Source of the DNA: DT-110 sp030148525
GTDB taxonomy: Bacteria; Bacteroidota; Bacteroidia; Chitinophagales; Saprospiraceae
Assembly (NCBI GenBank): GCA_965227445.1
Contig: OZ245751.1
Coordinates: 2,790,001 to 2,854,000, forward strand
Direction of reading: 5' to 3'
Length of the DNA: 64,000 nt
Shown: piece after piece, positions 43,016 through 52,481 of the stretch
Layout: every line of letters begins with the position of its first letter
Numbering within the stretch: the first letter of the stretch is position 1
Translations under genes and position numbers: made by a program
Notes under the pieces: generated by a model
What the model saw: only the letters and a program-made list of their open reading frames with translations
Database searches by the model: none
What the model was told of the DNA's origin: nothing

Positions 43016-43392
43016 AGTCACCAGTTCAGTTTGGTGCACGAAACCCGCGTCAGTGGCGAAAATAGCAATTCCAAGTCAGAAATCGGAAATCGGAAAAGGA
43101 GCGCTGATCCTCCGGATCGCGCACACCAGAACGACTTTTGATATACCTGCTTCCAGAAAAAGTAGATACAACAATAGAATTAAAGCGAGATAGTATAAAC
43201 CTGCATTGCTTTTAGGCTCCGGCTTTAACCACCTGCAACAGACGAAAAGGAGCGCCGATCCTTCCAGGCTGCCGAAACCCATTCGGTCGTATGCTTTACT
43301 GTAGGAGGCAGTCCTCGATTTCTTCAATTCTCTGTATCTTTACAAATAAATGGCGAAAGCCAATCCAATATTACTAGCTAAAACGTGAACGA
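43016..43392. other. Intergenic region with short direct repeats
   Basis: AAAAGGAGCGCTGATCC (43094-43110) recurs with one change at 43247-43263. GAAATCGGAAATCGGAAA words lie at 43078-43095. A minus-strand frame of 83 codons crosses the region but has no family match or start context, so no gene is claimed. Confidence 0.5.
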
Positions 43393-44982
43393 ATGAAAAA
43401 ATCACCCATCCTCTGGATCCTGTTGCTTTGTGCCGTCGGAATGGTACAAGCCCAGGAAATGGTTGACGAAGAAGTCAACACTGTAATTCGCAAGCACGGC
43501 CTCGACGAAAGCAAGGTCATGGATATTGCGGCTAAAATCACGGACATCTACGGTCCTCGTCTGACCGGTTCGCCCATGCTCGACAAGGCGACCAAATGGG
43601 CCGTTGACGAGCTGAAAGACTGGGGCATGTCGAATGTACACCTCGAAGAATGGGGCCCCTTCGGTCGCGGCTGGCAACTCAACCACTTCGAAATGCACGC
43701 CACAGGTCCCAACTACTTCCCCATTCTGGGTTACCCAAAGGCGTGGTCGCCCGAGACCGGTGAAGTATCCGGTGAAGTTGTTTATCTGGAAGCTTCCAGC
43801 ATTGAAGACTTGGAGCAATACAAAGGAAAGCTGGGCGGCAAATTCGTAATGGTGGATACCATCCGCGATGTATCCCAGCCCTTCGAGGCCAACGGACTGC
43901 GTCACGACTCCGAAAGCCTGCTGAAAATGGCCAACGCTCCGGCACCGGTACCTCGCCCGCGTCGTAATTTCCGCCGCCTTGGCGGATTCTCTTTTAACCA
44001 GGCATTGTGGCAATTACTAACCGAAGAGGAGCCACTAGCCGTACTCGACCGCAGCTACAAAGGCGATTTCGGAACCGTATTCGTAAGTGGAGCCCGTACC
44101 GGTGAAGGCCGCGCCTCGGATTTCGACACCAAGGTGATTCCGCAGGTGACCCTGGCGATCGAGCACTACAATCGCCTCTTCCGCATGGTACAACAGGACC
44201 TGCCCGTGGAACTCACCATGGACCTGCGCGCTGAATATACCAACGAGGATGGTATGGAACACAACATCATCGCTGAGATTCCCGGTACTGACCTCAAAGA
44301 TGAGGTTGTCATCTTCGGCGCCCACTTTGACTCCTGGCATACCGGCACCGGAGCTACCGACAACGGCGCCGGTTCTTCCGTAATGATGGAAGCCGCACGT
44401 ATCCTGCTGAAAACTATCGAAGAAACGGGCCAAAAACCACGCCGCACCCTTCGCCTGGCCTTGTGGACCGGCGAAGAGCAAGGCCTGCACGGCTCGCGCA
44501 ACTATGTGAAGCAGCACTATGCCGACTTCCCCCCCGATAGCTATACGCCACAATCCCTGAAGCCCGACCAGGAGAAGGTTTCAGCCTACTACAATCTGGA
44601 CAACGGAACCGGGCGTATCCGTGGTGTGTACCTGCAGGGGAATGAGGCCGTAGCCCCCATCTTCCGGGCCTGGTTGCAGCCATTCAAAGACCTCGATGCC
44701 GGCACGCTGACACTGAGCAATACCGGTGGTACGGACCACCTGGCATTCGATGCGGTAGGTATTCCCGGGTTCCAGTTCATCCAGGATCCGATGGCCTACT
44801 TTGCCCGCACCCACCACTCCAATATGGACAACTGGGACCAGCTATCGGGCGACGATTTGTCACAGGCGGCGACTATCATTGCTTCCTTCGTTTGGCACAC
44901 GGCCCAACGCGACGAAAAGCTGCCACGCAAATCCCTCGATCTCTACGAGGAAGAAAAAGATACGGCAGGCGACCGTCAATAA
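43393..44982 (+). CDS. Secreted M28-family zinc aminopeptidase
   Basis: The 529-residue protein has a signal peptide (to about 21) and a PA-domain-like insertion (about 120-240). The M28 catalytic core has VIFGAHFDSWHTGTGATDNGAGSSVMMEAARIL (zinc ligands His311 and Asp323) and WTGEEQGLHGSRNYV (Glu361 catalytic, Glu362 ligand). A further Asp lies in YYNLDNGTGR and the final His in GGTDHLAFD. It should trim N-terminal residues from peptides outside the cytoplasm. A strong terminator follows. All zinc ligands are in place. Confidence 0.92.
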   Translation: MKKSPILWILLLCAVGMVQAQEMVDEEVNTVIRKHGLDESKVMDIAAKITDIYGPRLTGSPMLDKATKWAVDELKDWGMSNVHLEEWGPFGRGWQLNHFEMHATGPNYFPILGYPKAWSPETGEVSGEVVYLEASSIEDLEQYKGKLGGKFVMVDTIRDVSQPFEANGLRHDSESLLKMANAPAPVPRPRRNFRRLGGFSFNQALWQLLTEEEPLAVLDRSYKGDFGTVFVSGARTGEGRASDFDTKVIPQVTLAIEHYNRLFRMVQQDLPVELTMDLRAEYTNEDGMEHNIIAEIPGTDLKDEVVIFGAHFDSWHTGTGATDNGAGSSVMMEAARILLKTIEETGQKPRRTLRLALWTGEEQGLHGSRNYVKQHYADFPPDSYTPQSLKPDQEKVSAYYNLDNGTGRIRGVYLQGNEAVAPIFRAWLQPFKDLDAGTLTLSNTGGTDHLAFDAVGIPGFQFIQDPMAYFARTHHSNMDNWDQLSGDDLSQAATIIASFVWHTAQRDEKLPRKSLDLYEEEKDTAGDRQ

Positions 44983-45008
44983 ACAGACCTGGTCAAATGG
45001 TCAGAAAG

Positions 45009-45039
45009 CGGCATCGGAGCAATTCGGTGCCGTTTTTCT
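45009..45039 (+). terminator. Rho-independent terminator after the M28 peptidase gene
   Basis: A 10-bp stem (45009-45018 with 45023-45032, two wobble pairs) carries a GCAA tetraloop and is followed by five T residues and further T-rich sequence. Confidence 0.85.
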
Positions 45040-45197
45040 TTTTTATTTTTAATGTTTAGTTCATAATTTTTAATTCCTTGCCCCTGGTTAGCATTGCCGC
45101 TGTTGCTCGTGTCCGTCTTCTCAGACTACCTTAGACTGTACGGGTGTAGACTGCCGATTTCCGACTTCTCTTTGTTTCTTTGCAAAAAACATCCCTT

Positions 45198-46043
45198 ATG
45201 CACCGAATCCTATTCCTCCTGCTTTTTGCTTTTTTGGCGGAAGCCACTGCTGCACAAGACGCTTTTGCCGTCAAGGCGATGTCCTACAATATTCGCTTTA
45301 ACAATCCGGGTGACGGTCCGAATGCGTGGCCCAACCGCAAGGATGTACTCATCCGGCAGGTCAAATTCTACGGCCCCGATGTAATCGGGATGCAGGAGGT
45401 GCTGAAGGGACAGCTCGACACCCTCGATGCCCGGCTTGAGAACTACGCTTACGTAGGCGTGGGCCGCGACGACGGGAAGGAAGCCGGGGAATACTCGCCC
45501 CTCCTCTACCGTTCCGATCGGTTTGAGTTGGAAACGTCCGGCACCTTCTGGCTGAGCACTACCCCGCAGCAGGTCTCCAAGGGCTGGGATGCGGCCCTGC
45601 CTCGCATCTGCACCTACGCACGCTTGCGCGAAAAAGCAAGTGGCCAGACCCTCTGGGTATTCAACACTCACTTTGACCACGTTGGCGTGGAAGCACGCCG
45701 TGAATCCGTAAAGGTGATCCACGAGCAGATCCAGCGTCTCAATACCGGTGATCTGCCGGTGATCATTACGGGCGATTTCAATGTACAGCCCACCGATGCC
45801 CCCATCGTATACATGCACCAACACTATGGGGACGCCTGGGAAGACAGCCAACTCCCTGCCTACGGCCCGATTGGTACCTATAGTGGATTTCAGGCCGATC
45901 ATCCGCTGGATCGCCGCATTGATTTCGTCTTTTTCAGCGAAAAGTACTGGAAGGTACATCGGGTAGCACATCTGGCGACCCTCCGCGATGGTCGCTGGCC
46001 TTCCGATCACCTGCCCGTTTTTGCCGAATTGCACCTGAAATAA
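45198..46043 (+). CDS. Secreted endonuclease/exonuclease/phosphatase-family hydrolase
   Basis: The 281-residue protein has a signal peptide (to about 20, LAEATAAQ) and then the EEP fold: VKAMSYNIRFNNPGDGPNAW, VIGMQEVLKGQLD (catalytic Glu), NTHFDHVGVEARRES, VIITGDFNVQP (Asp, Asn) and the final His in DGRWPSDHLPVFAEL. Family members hydrolyse nucleic acids, sphingolipids or inositol phosphates; secreted forms of this length are common in Bacteroidota, with unknown substrate. ATG 45198 is chosen because the six codons before it lie outside the signal peptide. The MscS gene follows after 25 bases. Confidence 0.9.
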   Translation: MHRILFLLLFAFLAEATAAQDAFAVKAMSYNIRFNNPGDGPNAWPNRKDVLIRQVKFYGPDVIGMQEVLKGQLDTLDARLENYAYVGVGRDDGKEAGEYSPLLYRSDRFELETSGTFWLSTTPQQVSKGWDAALPRICTYARLREKASGQTLWVFNTHFDHVGVEARRESVKVIHEQIQRLNTGDLPVIITGDFNVQPTDAPIVYMHQHYGDAWEDSQLPAYGPIGTYSGFQADHPLDRRIDFVFFSEKYWKVHRVAHLATLRDGRWPSDHLPVFAELHLK

Positions 46044-46068
46044 ACCGACGAAAATCTGATTAACAAAA

Positions 46069-46959
46069 ATGATTGATGCCCCTTGGTTTTGGTACGCATA
46101 TTATGGCTTTCTGCTACTGGTAGGCCCCATATCCGTCCTGTTGGTGAACCGGGTAGTCCGGCGTACAAAACGGCTGCGCAAGCTCCACATGCAGGAGCAG
46201 GGGCAATTGGAAGCCGTGCCCGGTAAGGAACCCCGTGAGCATGTAGCCGAGAACACGCGGAAAGATGTAGTCCAAAAGATCGGACAGCGATTCACCATCA
46301 TTGAGCGCTTATCGATCGGGGCCATCATCCTGCTTTGGGTGTTCTTTCTGGTGCTACCCCACCTGGGGAAGGTATCGAGCACTGTTTTTTCCATATTAGT
46401 GGGTTCTTCGGCAGTGGTGGTGGGTATTGCCGCCCGCCCCTTCATTGAGAACCTCATTTCGGGCATCATCATCAGCTTCTCCAAGCCCTTCCGAACGGGC
46501 GATACGGTAATGCTCGACCAGCAGTACGGCATCGTGGAGGATATCACCCTTACCTTCACCATTGTCAAGATATGGAACTGGCGTCGCTACATTATCCCCA
46601 ACAGTCAGATGCTGAATAAGTCCTTTGTCAACTACACCATCAAGGACACCCACCAGTGGATGCACGTAGAGTTCTGGGTTGCCTACGACACCGACCTGAA
46701 GGAGCTCCGGCAAATGGCGATGGACGCTGCCGGTCAAAGTCCAAACTTTTCCGGAAAGGAACCGCCCAGTTTCTGGATTATGGAAATGGGCAAAGAAGGG
46801 TACCGGTGTTGGATTGCAGCCTGGGCTGATAATCCGTCTACCGCCTGGGAGTTAGGGCACGATATTCGCACCCGACTCGTTCTCGGTTTTCAGGCTAAGG
46901 GGATTAAAGCACACAACTTCCATTTTGACGGTGCTTTCGCCAAACCGCCCGGGCTGTAG
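46069..46959 (+). CDS. MscS-family mechanosensitive channel
   Basis: The 296-residue channel has a first transmembrane helix at about 6-27, a charged linker, a second at about 82-103 and the pore-lining TM3 near 110-140 (SILVGSSAVVVGIAARPFIENLISGI). The beta domain follows with FRTGDTVMLDQQYGIVEDITLTFTIVKIWNWRRYIIPNSQML, then the C-terminal domain. It opens under membrane tension to release solutes. Length and order are those of small-conductance MscS proteins. It may be co-transcribed with the preceding hydrolase gene. Confidence 0.92.
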   Translation: MIDAPWFWYAYYGFLLLVGPISVLLVNRVVRRTKRLRKLHMQEQGQLEAVPGKEPREHVAENTRKDVVQKIGQRFTIIERLSIGAIILLWVFFLVLPHLGKVSSTVFSILVGSSAVVVGIAARPFIENLISGIIISFSKPFRTGDTVMLDQQYGIVEDITLTFTIVKIWNWRRYIIPNSQMLNKSFVNYTIKDTHQWMHVEFWVAYDTDLKELRQMAMDAAGQSPNFSGKEPPSFWIMEMGKEGYRCWIAAWADNPSTAWELGHDIRTRLVLGFQAKGIKAHNFHFDGAFAKPPGL

Positions 46960-47050
46960 TTTGTGATTGCGTTTTTGAAGGTCGTATTGCCGAGGGTACA
47001 GCTAATCTGGTGAATGCGAACGAGCATCCGGAGGTAGCTGCGTTGCTTCA

Positions 47051-48334
47051 TCAGTATTTATAAATCCCCTTCCACCACTGGCGCAGGCGATCGGCAATTT
47101 TTCGTTCGGTGGGGTTATCCTGTGGTGTATACAATTTTTTGCCGGAGAGTTCATCGGGCAGATGAGGCTGAGCTACGAAGTTACCCGGAAAATCGTGAGC
47201 GTATTTATAGTCTTTGCCGTAATCCAGTTCCTTCATGAGCTTAGTGGGTGCATTCCGCAGGTGAAGTGGCACGGGCAGATTACCCGTTTGCCGTACAGTA
47301 GCCTGGGCTTCGTTGATAGCTTTATAGGTTGCATTGCTCTTGGGGGAGGTTGCCAGATAGACCGTTGCCTGGGATAAGATGATGCGGGCCTCGGGTAAGC
47401 CCACAGCAACAGCAGCTTCAAAAGCTGTTTGGGCCATCAGAAGGGCATTGGGGTTTGCCAAACCAACGTCCTCGGCCGCGGAAATAATCATGCGTCGGGC
47501 AATGAACTTAATATCCTCACCACCCTCGATCATCCGGGCCAGCCAGTACACTGCGGCGTTGGGATCACTACCGCGGATGGATTTGATAAAGGCCGAAGCA
47601 ATATCGTAGTGTTGTTCTCCCGACTTATCGTAGCGGGTGAGGTTTTGCTGTATTCGTAAGCTCACCATCTCGTTGGTAATGGAGAGTGTCTCTCCTTCCT
47701 CGACCGGAGCAGTGGCCATCAACTCCAGGATATTCAACAATTTTCGGGCATCACCCCCGGAAAAACGGAGCATGGCATCGTAGTCCTGAACAGCGATATC
47801 AAGCTTTTTGAGGTAATCGTCTTCCTTGAGGGCTCGTTGCACCAGACCTTTCAGATCATCAATCTCCAGGGGCTCCAGCGTATAAACCTGACAGCGCGAC
47901 AACAGGGCCGGAATGACTTCAAAGGAAGGGTTTTCCGTAGTGGCGCCGATCAGGGTAATTGTGCCCCGTTCTACAGCACCCAACAGGGCATCTTGCTGAG
48001 ATTTACTGAAACGGTGAATTTCATCAATGAATAAAATGGGGTTAGGCCGGTCAAAGAACCGTTGCTTTTCGGCCTTCTGAATCGTTTCGCGAATGTCTTT
48101 CACACCCGAATTAATAGCGCTGAGGGTGTGGAAAGGGCGATCCAGACGAGCCGCTATGATGGAGGCCAGCGTTGTCTTCCCCACCCCTGGCGGTCCCCAC
48201 AGAATAAATGAAGGAATATGTCCGGACTCAATGGCCTGGCGAAGCACTGCCTCCGGTCCCACCAGGTGTTGTTGTCCAATATAGGCGTCCAATGTTGTAG
48301 GGCGCATACGCTCCGCCAAAGGTCTCATAGTCAC
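47051..48334 (-). CDS. rarA: Replication-associated recombination protein RarA (MgsA)
   Basis: RarA is a clamp-loader-like AAA+ ATPase acting at stalled replication forks. The 427-residue protein begins RPLAERMRPTTLDAYIGQQHLVG, and has Walker A WGPPGVGKTTLA, Walker B ILFIDEIHRFSKSQQDALL, sensor 1 IGATTENPSFEV and Arg finger ALLSRCQVYTLEPL. The C-terminal tetramerisation domain is recognised by IRGSDPNAAVYWLARMIEGGED and LPVPLHLRNAPTKLMKELDYGKDYKYAHD. Normal length; single gene. Confidence 0.95.
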   Translation of the reverse strand: MTMRPLAERMRPTTLDAYIGQQHLVGPEAVLRQAIESGHIPSFILWGPPGVGKTTLASIIAARLDRPFHTLSAINSGVKDIRETIQKAEKQRFFDRPNPILFIDEIHRFSKSQQDALLGAVERGTITLIGATTENPSFEVIPALLSRCQVYTLEPLEIDDLKGLVQRALKEDDYLKKLDIAVQDYDAMLRFSGGDARKLLNILELMATAPVEEGETLSITNEMVSLRIQQNLTRYDKSGEQHYDIASAFIKSIRGSDPNAAVYWLARMIEGGEDIKFIARRMIISAAEDVGLANPNALLMAQTAFEAAVAVGLPEARIILSQATVYLATSPKSNATYKAINEAQATVRQTGNLPVPLHLRNAPTKLMKELDYGKDYKYAHDFPGNFVAQPHLPDELSGKKLYTPQDNPTERKIADRLRQWWKGIYKY

Positions 48335-48607
48335 CGACTTTATTTTTTTTCAAAACCCGCTTATCAGTTATCTTCTGCCACTTTCTAAAAAAAACCCACC
48401 GAATACGATGAAAAAATGCAACATCACCTTTCTATCAGACGTATAAAATTGTACATTGTAAGTGAGCAGTTGTTCAACTGTTCCAGCAGATCGAAACAAA
48501 CATACTTTCTTTTAGGGCCTTCCACAAATCAGGCTCAGGCAGCTCAATTAACCGGCCTCTTTTCACAGGATTGGAAGCTCCTGTAACATACTGAGAAAAC
48601 TACTGAT

Positions 48608-49504
48608 ATGGCTCGTCTGTACTCATCAGTCCCGGCCATTGGTGAAGGAAACACATCCCATGGACTTGATTCCTTTTTTTACCAGGCCCGACCTGAACCT
48701 CAGGTCCTCACCATAGACCCCGCTTACGACCAGGTTATTAACGGCCGAAAGGGACTGCGTCTGCACATCCCGGCACGCAGCCTGCGAAAGCAGGATGGAG
48801 CCCCCGCCAATGATACTGTCCTGATCACCATTCACGAACTCTCAGATCCACGCGAAGCATTATTAGCTGGCTTATCAACTAATGCCGGCAGTCGAATCCT
48901 TCAGCATATGGGTTTATTTTCCATTTTCTTTGGTCATCCTGGTCAACCACTTCAACCAATTCATCCAATTCAGATAGAATTACCAGTGCCGACCAGCCGT
49001 CTCAATGGAACCATTCCCGGTATTTACCAGGCCGGTGTACCCGCCATACGCACGGGAACAGCCCAGGGTAGCATAGAATGGCGATCCAATCCGCGCCCAC
49101 TACCTCATATCAAGAAAAATGGTGGTCAACGCCTGCTACAATCCACCATCGCCTCCGGCGGAGTCTACGGATGTGGCTTTTTTGCCCCTGTCCGCCAGTC
49201 CAACGTTATGTTGAGTGTTAAGGCTTTTGGTCCCTATGAGCATTTAGCAGAAGCCAGAGCCTACCTGATCCTTGATAAATACCAGGCAAACGTACAGCTA
49301 CACCGTCGGAGTGCCACTAATTTTTCGGGCTTTAATTTACCGAATCAAGCCACCGGTTGGTTACTCGTTATTGGCTGGAATAAAGAGGGGTACGTTTTCG
49401 GACTTCGTCGCATGCCCCCCCTGCAAAACCGGGTCGAACAACTTGAGTTGAAACCCATTCAACCCAAGCATCTCCAACACGCCATTCGCAATATGCTTTG
49501 CTAG
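48608..49504 (+). CDS. Protein of unknown function with a ZU5-like N-terminal domain
   Basis: The product (298 residues) lacks a visible signal peptide. The first half (about 30-125: TIDPAYDQVINGRKGLRLHIPARSL, VLITIHELSDPREALLAGLSTNAG, LQHMGLFSIFF) has the beta-strand spacing of ZU5-like domains. These are found in many Bacteroidota surface proteins, where such a segment usually follows a longer exported part. The second half is unrecognised. The absence of export signals is odd for this type of domain; a start further upstream is not open. Confidence that it is translated is fair, function unknown. Confidence 0.65.
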   Translation: MARLYSSVPAIGEGNTSHGLDSFFYQARPEPQVLTIDPAYDQVINGRKGLRLHIPARSLRKQDGAPANDTVLITIHELSDPREALLAGLSTNAGSRILQHMGLFSIFFGHPGQPLQPIHPIQIELPVPTSRLNGTIPGIYQAGVPAIRTGTAQGSIEWRSNPRPLPHIKKNGGQRLLQSTIASGGVYGCGFFAPVRQSNVMLSVKAFGPYEHLAEARAYLILDKYQANVQLHRRSATNFSGFNLPNQATGWLLVIGWNKEGYVFGLRRMPPLQNRVEQLELKPIQPKHLQHAIRNMLC

Positions 49505-49872
49505 TGGACTGAGTATTGCGTAGTAAATGGTCGACCATTTAAGGTTCACCAGCAAGCCCTCCAGGCGTGATAAAACGATCAAAAAATCAGTCTAGTCGTA
49601 CTAGTGCGCAGGCGCAATCATATTAGCAGCCATTCCTAAGTATTCTTAGGAATGGCTGCTGGTTTGGTTCTCCGTACAGAGGATAGTATGTCTGATTGGA
49701 AAAAGAATAGAGTGGGGAGAAAGTCCCCACGTAGCTGAAATGAAACTAAGTGCCCAAAAAACTGGGTAATTAGCTATCCGGAAGATCGAATGAACACGTG
49801 CACGTTTTGGTAGCCGAAAAATAGCAAATAATCCCCACAACCGGCATGATCGCGCTTTTTTGTTTTTCCGGA
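49505..49872. other. Intergenic region with a strong hairpin
   Basis: A perfect 16-bp stem at 49625-49640 and 49645-49660 (arm AGCAGCCATTCCTAAG, loop TATT) lies 120 bases past the stop of the preceding gene. It has no U tract. No gene is supported; short frames here are not convincing. Confidence 0.6.
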
Positions 49873-49996
49873 TATACCGCTTCCAAAAAGGTTTGGGCTT
49901 TGCCCAACCTTTTTACGCGAGTATATACTCGACTCGAAGTGGTTTGGAGTCCCAGCACGAAGTACTGCGGAGCAAAAACACTTCGTTGTCGGTATA
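49873..49996. repeat. TATACCG multi-hairpin element, family A copy 2 (full length)
   Basis: The 124-bp element is bounded by TATACCG and CGGTATA with the same internal order as 30779-30901, including the CGAGTATATACTCG palindrome. It differs by a few bases (for example GGTTTGGGC in place of GGTTGGGC). It lies just past the M61 peptidase gene stop. Confidence 0.88.
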
Positions 49997-50015
49997 GCTA
50001 TAGCTTATCTATGAT

Positions 50016-51818
50016 TTATCCCCCTGATTTTCCGCTCAACCACTCTGCCCGTCGCTGGATAGCATCCCCTCCGGCTTCCTCGTCGAGCATTACTTTCCAG
50101 GTAGGGTCTTCCTTTACGATAAAGGTTCCCGCTTCTATTTTACCATTCTGCAGGTAGGTTACCTTATGCGTTTCCCCCAAAACCAGGTCCTGTAAATCTT
50201 CCAGGGAACTGACCGAAGCCCCGTCCAGGGTCAGTACAACATCGTTGCGGTTCATACCGGCAGCGAATAAAGAATGGTGTTCATTGATTCGCGAGGTAAT
50301 ACGCAGACCGTCATTGGTCATTTCGCCGTTCAAACTGGCCACATCGCCCTTGCCTGGATTGGCGAGTTCCATATGGATACCAAAACGGGCCAACAGGGCA
50401 GGCATATCCGGCATGATAGACTGATAAACCATTTGCTGAAAATAGTTACGGGCAAAATCATTATTTCCCGTCACCGTGGCTACTGCCTTTTCTAGATCAG
50501 GTATTTCGTAGGGAATTTCAGTCTCCCCGAAATGCTCCCAAATATATTGCATCACATCGTCCAGACTTTTTCCGGGAAACCGGGAACGAATTTCCAGGTC
50601 GAGGATCAACCCCAGAACCGAACCGTACGAATAGTAACTCACGAAAGTGTTTGCAAAATTGTTGGGATCGATGGAGGAAGCCGCATCGACAAATGGAGCC
50701 TGCCGGCTCATTTCCATGGGGTTGCGATGCCCACGGCCAGGACTGTTCAGCACGTAATTCATCGTTCCGGTCAATCCCTGCGCGTATTCCTCCGGCGACC
50801 GAATACCGGCTCGCGTCAGTATGAGATCATCGTAATACGAAGTAAATCCCTCGGCAAACCACAGAGCATCCGACATATTAGCGTGTGTAAAATCAAAAGG
50901 TTCCAGATCTTTTGGGCGAATACGCTCCACATTCCAGGCGTGAAAAAACTCGTGAGAGATGGTGCCGATGAGTCCACTTGCATTCTCCGCTAAATTGCCC
51001 GAACTGCTGCAAATAGTGGAATTACGATGCTCCATGCCATCCCCGGATACCCAGGGATTATAGGCGCACAAAAAAGTATAGCGACCAAAGTCAAAATCCG
51101 GCAAGGCACCATAAACGGCCTTTTGTTCCTCGACGACCGCCTTTACCCAGTCGGCGTAAGCTTCCAGCTCTGCATCCGTTCCTTCGTGCATCATGGCGAC
51201 CTCAATGGTGTACTCTTTTCCGCCTGACTCCGTCTGCCACGCTACCTTATCGATCATTCCGATATAAGTGGGACTATCGTAAAAATAGTAGGCATCAGGG
51301 GCCCGAAAGGTACTCGGGTCAACCTCCTCCAACTGTGTTGCCACGGTCCAACCGGGTCGCTGAGCCGGATCCCAGACGAGGTGAACCGGGCGTTTCTCCA
51401 TGCCGTCGGCAAACAGAAAAGTAGCTGGCATATTCAGGTGCAGCTTCCGGTTATCCACACCGCTGTAGGTACCGTCGGCGCGGTTGGCAAAGAGGGTGTA
51501 GCTAATTATCGCTTCCCCCTCGTCGCCAGCGACCACCCAGGTGTCGATGTCTTTTCGATAAACTGATAGTTGATTACCACCGGCATCCCTGGCCTCCAGA
51601 TCGTATACATTTTTTGCAAAATTATGCTCCGCGTAACGACCGGGGGAAGCAGTCGGCATATGCAGAACAAGCGGATCATCGCCGATCGACCGGTACGTAA
51701 CCTGAATCTCCAGTTCGTGGTGTTGAATATTGTCCAAATCGAGTTGGTAAATGACGGGCTCCTGAGCGGATAAACCAGCCCACAGCAGCAGACCAAGTAA
51801 AAACAGTGTAAATCGCAT
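50016..51818 (-). CDS. Secreted M61-family aminopeptidase with PDZ domain
   Basis: M61 enzymes are zinc aminopeptidases; the characterised Sphingomonas member prefers glycine/alanine. The 600-residue product has a signal peptide (to about 18) and an N-terminal beta domain. The gluzincin motif is SHEFFHAWN (His289, Glu290, His293), with the third ligand in WFAEGFTSYY (Glu323). A C-terminal PDZ-like domain lies at about 500-580 (NDVVLTLDGASVSSLEDLQDLV). All catalytic residues are present. It is probably periplasmic or secreted. Single gene. Confidence 0.93.
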   Translation of the reverse strand: MRFTLFLLGLLLWAGLSAQEPVIYQLDLDNIQHHELEIQVTYRSIGDDPLVLHMPTASPGRYAEHNFAKNVYDLEARDAGGNQLSVYRKDIDTWVVAGDEGEAIISYTLFANRADGTYSGVDNRKLHLNMPATFLFADGMEKRPVHLVWDPAQRPGWTVATQLEEVDPSTFRAPDAYYFYDSPTYIGMIDKVAWQTESGGKEYTIEVAMMHEGTDAELEAYADWVKAVVEEQKAVYGALPDFDFGRYTFLCAYNPWVSGDGMEHRNSTICSSSGNLAENASGLIGTISHEFFHAWNVERIRPKDLEPFDFTHANMSDALWFAEGFTSYYDDLILTRAGIRSPEEYAQGLTGTMNYVLNSPGRGHRNPMEMSRQAPFVDAASSIDPNNFANTFVSYYSYGSVLGLILDLEIRSRFPGKSLDDVMQYIWEHFGETEIPYEIPDLEKAVATVTGNNDFARNYFQQMVYQSIMPDMPALLARFGIHMELANPGKGDVASLNGEMTNDGLRITSRINEHHSLFAAGMNRNDVVLTLDGASVSSLEDLQDLVLGETHKVTYLQNGKIEAGTFIVKEDPTWKVMLDEEAGGDAIQRRAEWLSGKSGG

Positions 51819-51911
51819 AGACAGACATTTTCGGATTGAAGTGAATGCAAGGGTGCGGAATATAGTGTTTTCGATTTGTTTTGGCGGGACAGGTAACTGT
51901 TGCTACCCATA

Positions 51912-51951
51912 AAAAAATCCACCGCAGCGCAATGACTCCGGTGGATTTTTT
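51912..51951 (-). terminator. Rho-independent terminator of the 70-residue protein gene
   Basis: A 13-bp stem (51912-51924 with 51939-51951, arm AAAAAATCCACCG) has A/T-rich bases on both sides, so it can work in either direction. It lies 20 bases past the small gene's stop on the minus strand. Confidence 0.8.
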
Positions 51952-51971
51952 GGCAAAACAGACCAGCTCTA

Positions 51972-52184
51972 CTAGCTGCGATCTTTGTTTTGTACCGTTC
52001 CGGTACGGCAGGCTTCAAGGGAAGCCGATTTCTCCTCTTTGGTGCAACTTTCCTCAGCTTGCTGAGTGGTTTTGACGGTGTCGCATTGTTTGTCACGCCC
52101 CTTTTGCTCGCCCGAACGGAGAGGTCCGATCGTGATAGCCAGAACGAAAGCACCTACGGCTAATAGGGATTTGGAATTTTTCAT
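51972..52184 (-). CDS. Small secreted Cys-containing protein
   Basis: The 70-residue product has an N-terminal signal or anchor helix (about 6-22, LLAVGAFVLAITIG) and a hydrophilic rest with three Cys and a Lys/Glu-rich middle. No family is recognised. The strong terminator right after its stop and the free-standing position opposite the M23 gene support a real transcript. The three Cys leave one unpaired, which could allow dimerisation. Confidence 0.6.
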   Translation of the reverse strand: MKNSKSLLAVGAFVLAITIGPLRSGEQKGRDKQCDTVKTTQQAEESCTKEEKSASLEACRTGTVQNKDRS

Positions 52185-52430
52185 AACAGATTATTTTAAC
52201 GTCGAGTGATTAATGTCAGTCGGAAGGAAACCTACCTGGAATCCTGTTGCTTAAGGTGAAAATATAACGTACAATTTCATACCACACTATACAAAATAGG
52301 CCTTTTAACCGATATATGCCGAATATCAATGGGATTTTAACCTTCGGTTACCATTGTGATGCGTACTTATCAGGTAATTGTACACGCCCCCCCACTATCA
52401 ATTGTTTAGCTAAAGGGTCATGATACCCCA

Positions 52431-52465
52431 GGTGAATACACTAATAGAAAACCTGATTATTCACC
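52431..52465. promoter_or_regulatory. Inverted repeat upstream of the M23 gene
   Basis: GGTGAATA (52431-52438) and TATTCACC (52458-52465) are exact complements separated by 19 bases and end 17 bases before the ATG. This could be an operator or a 5' leader hairpin. The rest of 52185-52430 shows no gene. Confidence 0.4.
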
Positions 52466-52481
52466 CAAATTCTGAAGTATC

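Noticed and set aside
43076..43327. 83-codon minus-strand frame with one hydrophobic segment
   Set aside because: Lies in repeat-bearing intergenic DNA with no family match; a chance frame is more likely.
45210..46034. 274-codon minus-strand frame
   Set aside because: Lies opposite the EEP-family hydrolase, whose active-site motifs are clear; shadow frame.
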